A DNA stretch of 64,000 nt from Crocinitomix sp. (GCA_013138735.1 WTCE01000026.1:62001-126000), one strand, 5' to 3'; positions 1 to 8,329 are shown, counted from the first letter of the stretch. Numbers and translations: made by a program. Notes: generated by a model from the letters alone, not told the origin.

Positions 1-1411
1 CTAAGTCATGTGAAATTCGTCTCACATCTTGTACTGCTTCACTTAACATACCGTTTACTTTATCAAACAAATCACGGTTTTCACTTTTAATCTCGTCGAT
101 CTTTTGATCCATTAATCCAAAATGTACTTTTACTGCAGCTAACGTACCACCCAATTGATCATGTAAGTCTTGTGCGATTCTTTCACGCTCGGCATTTTGT
201 CCTTCTAATAAAGCTGCATAAGACTTCGCTTCTTGCGTTTTGAGGAGGGTGTTTATTTCTTGATTTTTCACGTCTACTTCGAGAGAGTTGAGTTTTGATT
301 TTTGTTTGGTGTTACGGCGCCAGAAGAAGAGAGCGATTGCGATTATTCCGAAGGCGCTTAGGAGGAGGTAGATTGTTAGGCGTTTGTTTGCGTCCTCGGC
401 TTGAAATTTTTCTTTTTCGGTTCTTTCGAATTGGCCTTTTTGTTGAGCTTCTTGGGTTTGATATTTAGCCTCGTATTCGGCTGTAGCATCTATTATCGCC
501 ACTTGCTTTTCAATTGAGTAAACGGAATCTCGGTATGAAATATATTCGTCAAACATGCTAACAGCTGAATCCGAATAATTCAATTTTACGTAGACCTCTG
601 CTTTGGACAAAATTATGTAATCCAAATTTTCAAAATTCCCAGTCTGTTCAACTATTCTTTCCGCTTCTTGAAAGAGGTAAAGCGCTGAATCATACTGCCC
701 CAATTCATATTTGCAAACACCAAGATCAATCACGGGTGAGATTGTCCTACCGAACGCACCTAATTCTAGATACTTTGCACGAGACAATCTATAATAAAAA
801 ATGGCCCTTTCTAACCGATCGTTATTGTACTCAATATTTCCGAGATTTGTATATGCCGTAGCGACTCCTTCGGTATCATTTTGATCAATATATATTTGCA
901 ATGCTTGAGTATGATAAAATAGTGCACTATCATAATTCTCAAGATTAAAATGAACGTTTCCAAGCCCCGAGTACAAACCTTTCAAATAATTTGGATTCCC
1001 GTCTTGTTTTTTTATGGTTAGGCTTTTATATAGATGCACTAAACCGAGGCTATCTTCTCCTAATGATAAGAGTAATCTAGAGAGATACTCGTGACTTGAA
1101 GCCGCATGAAGACTATATCCAAACTCCATGCGTATTTCAAGGGCGTTCTCTAGATAAATCTGCGCCGAATCTGGTTTTGCCGTAACACGATATATTTCAC
1201 CTAAAATCGAATAACACTTTGATTTAAAATATGGACTTTTTTCAACTTCCGATAACTTAAGAAATTTAAGCAATTTTCCCTTAACGATTTCGGGTTCATC
1301 ATATTTTATCCCTGAGCAATCATTTATTGCAGTTTCCAATTGAGTGGAATCCATTTTACAGTATCCACCGCGAGAAAGTATTAATAATAATATGATTATA
1401 AACTGTTTCAA
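1..1411 (-). CDS. TPR-containing sensor histidine kinase (HisKA_3/NarL type), partial
   Basis: Two-component sensor kinase cut by the left edge. A reading frame open to base 1 begins at a TTG at 1411, giving a hydrophobic signal peptide (MKQFIIILLLILS); the next in-frame ATG (1354) would remove it. Several tetratricopeptide repeats fill the exported part, a transmembrane helix lies near residues 340-365, and a coiled coil leads to a HisKA_3 dimerisation box ERERIAQDLHDQLGG. The phosphoacceptor is His417 by the TTG start. The ATPase domain lies outside the window. The gene starts 12 bp after the lipoprotein gene at 1424-1999, so the two are probably cotranscribed. Kinases of this type normally pair with a LuxR/NarL regulator, which is not visible here. 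Confidence 0.88.
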   Translation of the reverse strand, partial: MKQFIIILLLILSRGGYCKMDSTQLETAINDCSGIKYDEPEIVKGKLLKFLKLSEVEKSPYFKSKCYSILGEIYRVTAKPDSAQIYLENALEIRMEFGYSLHAASSHEYLSRLLLSLGEDSLGLVHLYKSLTIKKQDGNPNYLKGLYSGLGNVHFNLENYDSALFYHTQALQIYIDQNDTEGVATAYTNLGNIEYNNDRLERAIFYYRLSRAKYLELGAFGRTISPVIDLGVCKYELGQYDSALYLFQEAERIVEQTGNFENLDYIILSKAEVYVKLNYSDSAVSMFDEYISYRDSVYSIEKQVAIIDATAEYEAKYQTQEAQQKGQFERTEKEKFQAEDANKRLTIYLLLSAFGIIAIALFFWRRNTKQKSKLNSLEVDVKNQEINTLLKTQEAKSYAALLEGQNAERERIAQDLHDQLGGTLAAVKVHFGLMDQKIDEIKSENRDLFDKVNGMLSEAVQDVRRISHDL

Positions 1412-1423
1412 ATCTGCGGTTCT

Positions 1424-1999
1424 TTAGTATGCTGGTTCTGGATGAGTAGTTGGATTGGCTGCAACAACTTTTTTCTTTCGCCCACCATTATCGCTCGTAT
1501 AAACTGTAAAAAACTCATATTTACCCCAGTGAGATTGCGTCAAAGTATATGAAAATGATTCAACACTTGGACTTAGTTTAGACTGTTTATAACCTAGCTC
1601 TAAATCAAATATGAATTGATTATTCAGACAATCAGAAGTTGTCGTATCAACTTCACGGATTACAACTTTTTTAATATAGATATTCGCAGGTAATTGAACA
1701 ACAAAAGATATATCATCATTATTAGAATTGCTATCAGTCATATCTGATTCTGACGGCAATGACATCCAAACTATGTCATCTGTTGCTCGGCTTTCATTGA
1801 GAGTTTTATTTTGAATTACTATCCAGTTTAAAACTTCACTTGGGTAGTCCAATGTATCAAGAATAGTGCCTGGGTCATCACAGATCTGTAATGTAGTATC
1901 TGAACTTACAATTTCTTTATTTTGATTCTCACTATGTTCATCATTCGAGCATGCGGTAATAAGGAAAGTTATTAGGCACAAATAAAATATATTTTTCAT
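1424..1999 (-). CDS. small lipoprotein with KKKVVAAN C-terminal tail
   Basis: Unrecognised 191-residue lipoprotein. The N-terminus is a short signal peptide ending in a lipobox (LITAC, Cys17) followed by an acidic, Ser/Asn-rich segment, so it should be anchored in the cell envelope. The rest has the alternating pattern of a beta-sandwich. The last ~20 residues carry KKKVVAANP, nearly the same as the tail of the next gene upstream (2126-2557), which has no signal peptide. It sits 12 bp ahead of the TPR sensor kinase, so a ligand or signalling role for that kinase is possible but is only inferred from position. Confidence 0.7.
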   Translation of the reverse strand: MKNIFYLCLITFLITACSNDEHSENQNKEIVSSDTTLQICDDPGTILDTLDYPSEVLNWIVIQNKTLNESRATDDIVWMSLPSESDMTDSNSNNDDISFVVQLPANIYIKKVVIREVDTTTSDCLNNQFIFDLELGYKQSKLSPSVESFSYTLTQSHWGKYEFFTVYTSDNGGRKKKVVAANPTTHPEPAY

Positions 2000-2125
2000 A
2001 ATTATATTTTTTTTTAAAAATTTATCATCAATTCCTCACTAGAGAAAACTCGCAGTCATATAGAGTTAGTTAGAGTAACTCGATACGTCCCAGTTATTTG
2101 CATTTGAATCACTTTTACTCAAGAG

Positions 2126-2557
2126 TTATTTCTTTTTATCGGGCTGAACATTTGCATTTGCGGCAACAACCTTCTTTTTAGGTGAACCGCTCACAGATGG
2201 ATCAGTAAATGTTACATAATGAATATTTTCAGAAACATTAGTGATTCCTATTGTCACCTCAATCAATCTTCGGCTAGCCGCAGAATTCGAACTATCATCA
2301 ATTAGCGGTGTGACTAAGTCTAAGATTTCGATCGCATTATTATTATTATGACTTGTTGTTCTTACCGCTGTATTAGTAATTGTTCCAACTTTCTTGCTTT
2401 TAGGGATATCAAAAAAACAATTTAGAATTAGATCAGAACCGACTGTATAATTAGGGTTAATATCACGCACGAAAATTTCGAATGAATTCGGGTCCTGTAT
2501 CAAAGAGGGTTTAAAAATGTTATTCGCGGGCATTGTCTGTGTAATCGTAGTTGGCAT
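2126..2557 (-). CDS. hypothetical protein with KKKVVAAN tail, no signal peptide
   Basis: Unrecognised 143-residue protein. No hydrophobic leader is present (it begins MPTTITQTMP), so it is probably cytoplasmic or exported by another route. Beta-rich pattern through the body. The end, from about residue 113 (HYVTFTDPSVSGSPKKKVVA), continues into an AANANVQPDKKK tail that resembles the end of the lipoprotein at 1424-1999, so the two genes look like diverged duplicates in their C-terminal part. It starts 227 bp from the divergent repeat-protein gene at 2785, so promoters for both directions should lie between 2558 and 2784. Confidence 0.6.
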   Translation of the reverse strand: MPTTITQTMPANNIFKPSLIQDPNSFEIFVRDINPNYTVGSDLILNCFFDIPKSKKVGTITNTAVRTTSHNNNNAIEILDLVTPLIDDSSNSAASRRLIEVTIGITNVSENIHYVTFTDPSVSGSPKKKVVAANANVQPDKKK

Positions 2558-2784
2558 AATCTTTTAGTTTTAATTAGTTAGTGTTTCCTAAAGTACAAAT
2601 TTATTCAACATCTCATTTTTGCGCATCACCAGCAACCTTGATTTTTTTTCTCCCTGTTTTCAGGGATATGTTTTTGACCATTTCGAGTGAGTTTTAAAAA
2701 GCATTTTGTCCTGAAATTTGTACCGATCGAAATTGTTAACCGATCCTTTAAACGAAATAAGTAAATCACAAAAACAAATAAATT

Positions 2785-3702
2785 ATGTCAGAAACAAATA
2801 ACAAGATCCAAGAGCGCGTAGAAGCGATTAAAGAAAAATTTGAAAACCGTGTAGAAGCCATCCGAAAAAATGGAGCTGAGAAAATTAAAACAATTAACGA
2901 AGATGCACCCGACCCTTCAAATACGGAAGCTGCGCTCAACTTTACTTTTGATGTCAAATATCGGATTACATCTATCAAATTTGATGTCCCAAAATTTTCT
3001 ATGGAACGAGAAGTGATCAAATTTGATATTCCAGAAGTACGCATGGAAACAGAAGAAATCAAGTTTGATGTGCCAGCAACCCGAATGAAAAGGAAATGCG
3101 TTGCGAAAAAACCGGAATTTCACGGATTCAAAGTAAAATGGAAATGTATTTACATGCACGTCCCAGAAGTCTATAAGAAGAGAATTACTATCAAAACAGA
3201 TATTCCAAAATTCACTAGCAAACGTGTTGAAATAACGTTTGACAAGCCTGTCGTTAAAATGGATACCATTGAAGTTAAAATGCATTTGCCTCAATTCTAT
3301 TTGAAAAAAGTAGATGTTCAAATTGATGAACATAAAAATGAGATTGAAGATGTGGCCACAGATATGACTTCTGAAATTGCCGTTTTGCAAAACGAAATGA
3401 AGAGAAGTCTTACTGAAGAAATTTCAGAGGAAATAGACTTGATGTTTGATACATTACGCGAAGACATCCTAAAAGAAAGAGAAGCCATTAGCGCCAATTA
3501 CGATAAGGCTATAATGGAAACAAAATCGGCGATAAAGCGTCTAAAAGAAAATAATGCGACAGCTAAGGTTAAAAACCTTGAAGAAAAGCTAAGCCAATTG
3601 GTGAGTGAATATAAATTGGTTTTAACTGATTTAGACAAAGCGCTAGAAGGACTTAATCAGCAGGAGGAAGAATCAATCCGTAGTCTTAAAATTTCTGCAT
3701 AA
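2785..3702 (+). CDS. coiled-coil protein with 14-16-residue FDxP beta-repeats
   Basis: 305 residues, no signal peptide or membrane segment. Residues 1-45 are a charged helical segment. From about 55 to 200 there are roughly nine units of 14-16 residues with consensus IKFDxPxxxMxxx (for example IKFDVPKFSMERE, IKFDIPEVRMETE, ITIKTDIPKFTSKR), an alternation expected of a stacked beta structure. From about 200 to the end it is a long, strongly charged coiled coil. The function is not known to me. It heads a plus-strand group with the tyrosinase-family gene (4054) and a membrane protein (4994), suggesting one module, but a 351-bp gap follows it and cotranscription is uncertain. Confidence 0.75.
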   Translation: MSETNNKIQERVEAIKEKFENRVEAIRKNGAEKIKTINEDAPDPSNTEAALNFTFDVKYRITSIKFDVPKFSMEREVIKFDIPEVRMETEEIKFDVPATRMKRKCVAKKPEFHGFKVKWKCIYMHVPEVYKKRITIKTDIPKFTSKRVEITFDKPVVKMDTIEVKMHLPQFYLKKVDVQIDEHKNEIEDVATDMTSEIAVLQNEMKRSLTEEISEEIDLMFDTLREDILKEREAISANYDKAIMETKSAIKRLKENNATAKVKNLEEKLSQLVSEYKLVLTDLDKALEGLNQQEEESIRSLKISA

Positions 3703-4053
3703 TTAATTCACAAGCTTCACTCATCTGAAGCATCCAAAAAGCGGTTTTATATCTACGATTTGATGTTCTTAGGTGACGAAGTATATATATATCCCTGGAT
3801 TAAAATCCAAATCTCTTCACCTAATGAATAAAAACAAATTTAGGCAGTCTAAAAAAGCATGCCTAAACTATTGACGACACGGTGTACAGGAGTTTTATCG
3901 CGGAATTTGGAGAGCAGATAAATCAACAGCCTTAGCTGATCCGTTGCGACACCAATCGAAAAATGGTCACCCAGTGGATGTAGAAGTTGAGCAAAAACAG
4001 ATGATGCACTTATCAATCACCGAATTTCAGGCTTAAAATTAAAAATATAAAAT
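3703..4053. other. intergenic stretch with relic of the ATL 3' end
   Basis: Gap of 351 bp before the tyrosinase gene. Bases 3703-3802 hold nothing I recognise. From 3803 on, the sequence resembles the terminator and 3' end of the alkyltransferase-like gene found at 5603-5840 (see the pseudogene entry). A plus-strand frame of about 50 codons from 3888 to the stop at 4034-4036 is also open, ending 17 nt before the tyrosinase ATG, but it has no start codon and overlaps the relic on the other strand. Confidence 0.6.
3849..3985 (-). pseudogene. fragment of an alkyltransferase-like (MGMT/ATL) gene
   Basis: Read on the minus strand, 3849-3900 encodes DKTPVHRVVNSLGML followed by a residue and a stop, matching the active-site region IIIPAHRVVNRLGML of the intact ATL gene at 5668-6003. 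At DNA level 3868-3898 matches 5807-5837 at 24 of 31 positions. The frame stays open to about 3985, but similarity further upstream is weak. Just outside the stop, 3806-3847 also matches the sequence downstream of the intact gene (CCAAATCTCTTnACCTA and GGCAGTC shared). No start codon and no full domain: a decayed partial copy. Confidence 0.6.
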
Positions 4054-4851
4054 ATGTATACAAGAAAAGAAGCACTGCAATATGAGTATTGGGCAGAATT
4101 TATAGATGCCATTTATAAACTCGAAAATAATGGTAACCAGTATACGAAAATGGTTAACCACCACATGAATATGCAACACAATATGCATACTATGGGAAGC
4201 ATTCAGCAAATTGCTAATGGTCCGATAAAAGTGCCTTCCGGCACACAACGGTTTCTACCTTGGCATAGACAGTATTTATTAGAGTTCGAAAAACTTTTAC
4301 AGACTATCAACCCTAAGCTTTACATTCCCTATTGGGACTGGTCCTTGAATCGAGATTTCCCAAAAGAATTGAAAGATCTACTACTTGATTTGACTTTTAA
4401 GATAAGTAATAGACGTGGTGGTTTTGAAATCGTAAAGACGAAATCTATTCAAAGAAGATTCCCTTTTAACTCTTCTGCTTTACCAAATATTGCGGAAGTG
4501 CAAGGTGCCATGAATGAAACAAATTATGTCAATTTTAGTGTTGAACTTGAAGGACGAGGAATAATTGATGACAACACAGGAGAATTTATACCTTTTGGCA
4601 GATGGTCTGCCGGTTTGCATAACTTGGTGCACGGTTTAGTTGGGGGTATTATGGGAAATACTCAATTATCGCCTGCTGACCCCGTATTTTGGCTACATCA
4701 TGCCTATTGCGATAAAATTTGGTGGGATTGGCAAAAGCAAAACCCGAATGAAGGACCGACACTGACTGGTCAGGACAAAATACTTGATCCTTGGACTGTC
4801 AACGTTGACGAATTAAATTCACCCTCAACTTTGCCTTATACATACATTTAA
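4054..4851 (+). CDS. tyrosinase-family copper oxidase, divergent CuA site
   Basis: Type-3 copper protein of the tyrosinase family (265 residues), which oxidises phenols to quinones in well-studied members. The CuA region shows FLPWHRQYLLEFE (His71) and PYWDW; the CuB region shows LHNLVHGLVGG (His189, His193) and DPVFWLHHAYCDKIWWDW (His215/216). In typical bacterial enzymes the middle CuA histidine lies nine residues before the WHR histidine; that position is Ser62 here, though several histidines lie nearby at 36, 37, 42 and 45. Cofactor loading or activity may therefore be altered. No signal peptide, so cytoplasmic unless helped by a partner. The membrane protein at 4994 follows in the same direction. 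Confidence 0.88.
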   Translation: MYTRKEALQYEYWAEFIDAIYKLENNGNQYTKMVNHHMNMQHNMHTMGSIQQIANGPIKVPSGTQRFLPWHRQYLLEFEKLLQTINPKLYIPYWDWSLNRDFPKELKDLLLDLTFKISNRRGGFEIVKTKSIQRRFPFNSSALPNIAEVQGAMNETNYVNFSVELEGRGIIDDNTGEFIPFGRWSAGLHNLVHGLVGGIMGNTQLSPADPVFWLHHAYCDKIWWDWQKQNPNEGPTLTGQDKILDPWTVNVDELNSPSTLPYTYI

Positions 4852-4993
4852 ACGCTAAAATTCAGCAAGAAGCACACCAAATTAACACCTTTATGGGTAG
4901 GGCTTTCCTTAGAACTTTTACATGAGGAAAAATGAACCAGCCTGCTAAACGGCTAGTTCGTTTTACCTCTAAATAATTTACTAAAACTCAATT

Positions 4994-5599
4994 ATGACTA
5001 TTCAAGATCCAATAATTCTAGGCATCTCAATTGCTCTAGCAGCTATATTTTTTTCAATTGTCCTTTTTACGGGATTCAGAACTAGTATTTTAAGAGAATC
5101 CGGAAAAAAAGGTGCTCCATGTAGTCTTGCACGATTTCAAATCTGGTTATGGACGCTAATCATTCCAGGAATAGCAATTATAAATTGGGCGTTAAGACCC
5201 AATGACCCCTTTACCTTAAATGAAACATGTCTAATTCTACTAGGTATTTCAGTAGGAATTGGTGTAACGTCTAAAGTTATTGTTTCTTCTAAAAAAGCCA
5301 GTAAATCTAATATTTATGCTTTTAAAGATGATCTCCAAAAAGGTAGTTGGTACAATGAATTGATTATGGACGAAAACGGGGATTTTTCCATGAGTCGTCT
5401 CCAAAATCTTATTTTCACTTTTGTCTTTATAGCTGTTTTTATTATTGGTTTTATCCATCAAGAAAAACTCCCGAATTTTGAATATCAAGCCTATGTTTTA
5501 ATGGGGATATCAGGAGGGACTTATTTAACAACGAAAGGTATCAATAGAAAAAGGGAAGATTCAATTCAAGAAACTAATAAACAAGTTGATACGAATTAA
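4994..5599 (+). CDS. four-helix integral membrane protein
   Basis: 201 residues with four hydrophobic segments at about 7-27, 50-66, 77-97 and 136-158, plus a weaker one at 165-180. Two similar halves can be seen: SLARFQIWLWTLIIPG near residue 43 and SMSRLQNLIFTFVFIAV near residue 133, each followed by LLGISVG or LMGISGG, so it looks like an internal duplication. The function is not known to me. It follows the tyrosinase gene by 142 bp on the same strand and ends before a bidirectional terminator at 5636-5665. It may provide a membrane partner for that module; this rests on position alone. Confidence 0.72.
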   Translation: MTIQDPIILGISIALAAIFFSIVLFTGFRTSILRESGKKGAPCSLARFQIWLWTLIIPGIAIINWALRPNDPFTLNETCLILLGISVGIGVTSKVIVSSKKASKSNIYAFKDDLQKGSWYNELIMDENGDFSMSRLQNLIFTFVFIAVFIIGFIHQEKLPNFEYQAYVLMGISGGTYLTTKGINRKREDSIQETNKQVDTN

Positions 5600-5635
5600 T
5601 CACATCCCAAATCTCTTAACCTATCAATTCACGAT

Positions 5636-5666
5636 AAGGCAGTCCATAAAAAAGGCTGCCTTTTTT
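5636..5666. terminator. bidirectional terminator between convergent genes
   Basis: Inverted repeat AAGGCAG (5636-5642) and CTGCCTT (5656-5662) with a T run on the plus strand and A-rich loop; it lies between the stop of the plus-strand membrane protein and the stop of the minus-strand ATL gene. Confidence 0.75.
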
Positions 5667-5667
5667 C

Positions 5668-6003
5668 TTACCCCAATTCCACTAACGGATCCCAATAAAC
5701 TTCCTTAAAATCGACAATTTGATTATTCACAATTTCATGCCCTTCGGCAGTTAACCGTTCTTCCATTGCCGTAGGTGTGGGAAAATGCATAGCGCCTGAC
5801 AACATACCTAAGCGATTAACAACACGGTGTGCGGGAATTATTATTGGGCTTTTGAATGATGCATTTAGTGCCCAACCAACTAAACGGCTTGAACGGGCTG
5901 CACCCAAATATTTGGCAATGGCCCCATAAGATGTTACGCGACCTTCTGGAATTAACTCTACGACTTGGAAGACGTCTTTGAAGAAATCCTTTTTTTGATC
6001 CAA
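5668..6003 (-). CDS. alkyltransferase-like protein (ATL)
   Basis: Homologue of the C-terminal domain of O6-alkylguanine-DNA alkyltransferase (111 residues). GRVTSYGAIA and the helix-turn-helix/active-site region IIIPAHRVVN are clear, but the acceptor Cys of PCHR is replaced by Ala58 (PAHR). By analogy with Atl1/eAtl proteins it should bind alkylated guanine and hand it to nucleotide excision repair rather than repair it directly. The only plausible start is a TTG at 6003 that overlaps the end of the preceding gene by 46 nt, so the two are likely translated from one message. A broken partial copy lies at 3849-3985. Confidence 0.9.
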   Translation of the reverse strand: MDQKKDFFKDVFQVVELIPEGRVTSYGAIAKYLGAARSSRLVGWALNASFKSPIIIPAHRVVNRLGMLSGAMHFPTPTAMEERLTAEGHEIVNNQIVDFKEVYWDPLVELG

Positions 6004-6497
6004 TTGAATATGTTTTTAAACTTGAAACGTGGTGAGCGATCTTCTTCTAGTAAAGAATCGTTTAATAAATAATAAACGTGCGGCCCAACTTGTGCAAACA
6101 ATAAAGGTTCAGTCTCAATTGCATAAAATTTATTCCCTGGCATTAAGACGAAAAAACCTTTGAATTCGGTTTCTAAACGGCGTTGCTCGCTTTTAATTTC
6201 GAGTATTGTACTAATAGAATAATCGTCTTGAAATTTTACAGAATCAACTAATTTGCATCTGCTAAAAAAGTATTTATTTGAGATTTGTTTTTTGGAGAAA
6301 ACACGGTCAATATTTAACCGATTCATATTAACGTCCGTAATTTCACTATTGTTTGGGCTATAGATTTCAACTAAAATTTGTTCTTCAGTCAATTGATCCT
6401 GAAAAAACAGATTTTTAATCTCCCCTATGGCTTCATCAGCACATGAAAATCGGATAGAAGACAACTCTTCCTCAATATTAAATCGTTTTAGCTCCAC
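5958..6497 (-). CDS. hypothetical protein
   Basis: 179 residues, not recognised. It begins at a GTG (6497), has no signal peptide or membrane helix, is mixed alpha/beta in pattern, and ends in a very basic tail (NWIKKRISSKTSSKS). It lies between trmB (77 bp upstream) and the ATL gene, whose start it overlaps by 46 nt, so it is part of a four-gene minus-strand run beginning at 7803. Nothing in the sequence points to a function. Confidence 0.65.
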   Translation of the reverse strand: MELKRFNIEEELSSIRFSCADEAIGEIKNLFFQDQLTEEQILVEIYSPNNSEITDVNMNRLNIDRVFSKKQISNKYFFSRCKLVDSVKFQDDYSISTILEIKSEQRRLETEFKGFFVLMPGNKFYAIETEPLLFAQVGPHVYYLLNDSLLEEDRSPRFKFKNIFNWIKKRISSKTSSKS

Positions 6498-6574
6498 TTT
6501 TTTCTTGATTCCTTTATATAATAACGCTTACCGCCCTACTACAGTTGCCAAAAGTATAAAAAAAAGAGGGTTAT

Positions 6575-7255
6575 TTAACCAATTCTGAATTTACAATACT
6601 TTATTTTAAAGCCTTTTGCAGAAAAAATGGTCTCGTAATGGGTGCGAATGGTCAAAATTTCGCGCGTTGCTTGATCTAAATCTTCAGGCATTTCTTTGTA
6701 TAAATCCCAGCTATGCTCGATCATTTCGTAACCATGCTCTGCAATTTCTTCCAAGGTTGATTCAAACAGAACATCACTGTCTGTTTTTAAATGAATTATT
6801 CCTCCGGGTTTTAAGAATTGGCGATAACGATCAATAAAAATCTTTGAACTTAAGCGTTTATTGGGCTTACTAGGTTGCGGATCAGAAAAGGTTAACCAAA
6901 TTTCATCTACCTCAGCTTTAGCAAAAAAGGCATGCACATAATCGATTTTTGCGCGAACAAAAGCAACATTTTTAAGTCCTAAACTGCGAACCTCATTTGC
7001 GCCTTCCCATATTCTAGCGCCTTTAATATCTATTCCAATATAATTACGTTTGGGATATAGCTTACCCAAACCAACGGCATATTCGCCTTTACCACAACCT
7101 AATTCAACTATAATAGGATTATCATTTTTAAAATAATCAGCATGCCAATTTCCCTTTAAAGGAAAAGAATCGGCCATAGCGGTTTCTAAATTGGGTTGAA
7201 AAACGCAATCCATTGTGGCATTATCCGCGAATCTTCTCAATTTATTTTTCGCCAT
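6575..7255 (-). CDS. trmB: tRNA (guanine-N7)-methyltransferase
   Basis: SAM-dependent methyltransferase that makes m7G46 in the tRNA variable loop. 226 residues, normal for the family. The Rossmann SAM-binding motif is VELGCGKGEYAVGLG (about 51-65), followed by NYIGIDIKGARIW and the TrmB hallmark DEIWLTFSDPQPSKPNKR (about 117-134) with the catalytic Asp of FSDPQP. The C-terminal THYETIFSAKGF is also typical. The start ATG is 2 bp after the stop of the HEAT-like gene, so they are cotranscribed. Confidence 0.97.
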   Translation of the reverse strand: MAKNKLRRFADNATMDCVFQPNLETAMADSFPLKGNWHADYFKNDNPIIVELGCGKGEYAVGLGKLYPKRNYIGIDIKGARIWEGANEVRSLGLKNVAFVRAKIDYVHAFFAKAEVDEIWLTFSDPQPSKPNKRLSSKIFIDRYRQFLKPGGIIHLKTDSDVLFESTLEEIAEHGYEMIEHSWDLYKEMPEDLDQATREILTIRTHYETIFSAKGFKIKYCKFRIG

Positions 7256-7257
7256 TT

Positions 7258-7803
7258 TTAAAGCATGTTATTGATATTCTGCAGCGTGGCAGTAACTTCT
7301 CTAATCAATTCTAATTTTGGGCCATCATCTTGTGTGCTTCCCAAATATTCTGTCAAAACAATTAAAGGCTCAAAAAGTTGATCTTCGGTCATTTCACCTT
7401 CAATATTTTCGATAATTGTAATACATTCTAAGGCATCCATCATTTCTCCTTCTGTTCCAGCAGTCACAATTTCTGCCAAATAAGGGCGATAATCTAAGCC
7501 TGAATTCCAAATGGTTGTCAATAAAGTATGGCGAATGTCCACGAAACGTTTATCCACTAAAGCTTTCGCAATTTCTGCTGGTACTTTGCTTGATTTCGGT
7601 GTATTTAACAAATCAACAATTTCGCTATAAACTGTGTCGCTAGGGTTATTGGCTAAAACAACCAAGAGTGATTCAATTATTGTTTCGTTACCGTGCACTT
7701 TTAATCCTTGCACAGCCTTTACCTGCTCCTTATTGTCTCCATTTAATAGGTCTGACAATAGTTCCTTTGTTTTCTTCTGCTTTACTGTTTCTTTTTTCTC
7801 CAT
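7258..7803 (-). CDS. HEAT-like repeat protein
   Basis: 181 residues, acidic and almost entirely helical in pattern. Repeated units such as EQVKAVQGLKVHGNETIIES and PAEIAKALVDKRFVDIRHTL alternate in the way HEAT/ARM repeats do, so it is probably a protein-binding scaffold in the cytoplasm. The N-terminus is Lys-rich. Similar small proteins occur beside trmB in flavobacteria, but their role is not known to me. First gene of the run 7803 to 5668. Confidence 0.75.
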   Translation of the reverse strand: MEKKETVKQKKTKELLSDLLNGDNKEQVKAVQGLKVHGNETIIESLLVVLANNPSDTVYSEIVDLLNTPKSSKVPAEIAKALVDKRFVDIRHTLLTTIWNSGLDYRPYLAEIVTAGTEGEMMDALECITIIENIEGEMTEDQLFEPLIVLTEYLGSTQDDGPKLELIREVTATLQNINNML

Positions 7804-7915
7804 TCTGCCAAATTATTTTGCAAAGATATAAATTCTTGATAACCTGAGTCAATATCCTCAACTCGACAAAAAAATAAGCTCTCTGCTAGACTTAATCTAA
7901 CGGAGAACTTAAAAA

Positions 7916-8327
7916 TAATAAACCTATAAGCCGGGTCCTGTTTTCCAGACTTGCGTCTGAAAATCTTGCCATTTATCTAGACCCCAAATCACTCTGGGGT
8001 TCAATCCATCTACCCTCCAAGTTCAGCCGAGCAAGCTTCAAGCCTTGGTTTACATGATGTTGCAACTCATAAGGTTTACCCTGCCACCCAAGTCGCCTTG
8101 AGCGCGGTGAGCTCTTACTTTCATCCACCGAAGTGGCTTTATCCCTCACAAAGGAGGGCTCACCTTTTCACCCTTACCCTGACCTTGCGGCCGAGGCGGT
8201 ATATTTTCTGCGGCACTAGCTGTATTCGCCTAAGGCGAATCCTTCCAGTTAGGAAGTATGATGCTCTTTGTTGCCCGGACTTTCCTCGAAGACAATTAAT
8301 GTCTGCGCGACAAGACGGTTTACTAAT
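7916..8327 (-). ncRNA. rnpB: RNase P RNA, bacterial type A
   Basis: Catalytic RNA of ribonuclease P, which matures tRNA 5' ends. On the minus strand the 5' part carries the CR-I core around GAGGAAAGTCCGGGC (about 8270-8288) and the 3' end carries ACCCGGCTTATAGG (near 7921-7934). The terminal P1 helix pairs TAGTAAACC (8318-8326) with GGTTTATTA (about 7916-7924), which sets the ends; the ~410-nt length fits type A. A perfect bacteroidete -7 box lies just upstream. Protein frames across this interval are spurious. Confidence 0.97.
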
Positions 8328-8329
8328 AG

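Noticed and set aside
2650-2672. Short hairpin CCCTG/CAGGG with T run in the divergent region before 2785
   Set aside because: Six base pairs at most and no gene that it would terminate on either strand.
3888-4036. Open plus-strand frame before the tyrosinase gene
   Set aside because: No start codon, and the same bases carry the ATL active-site match on the other strand. Kept only as a remark.
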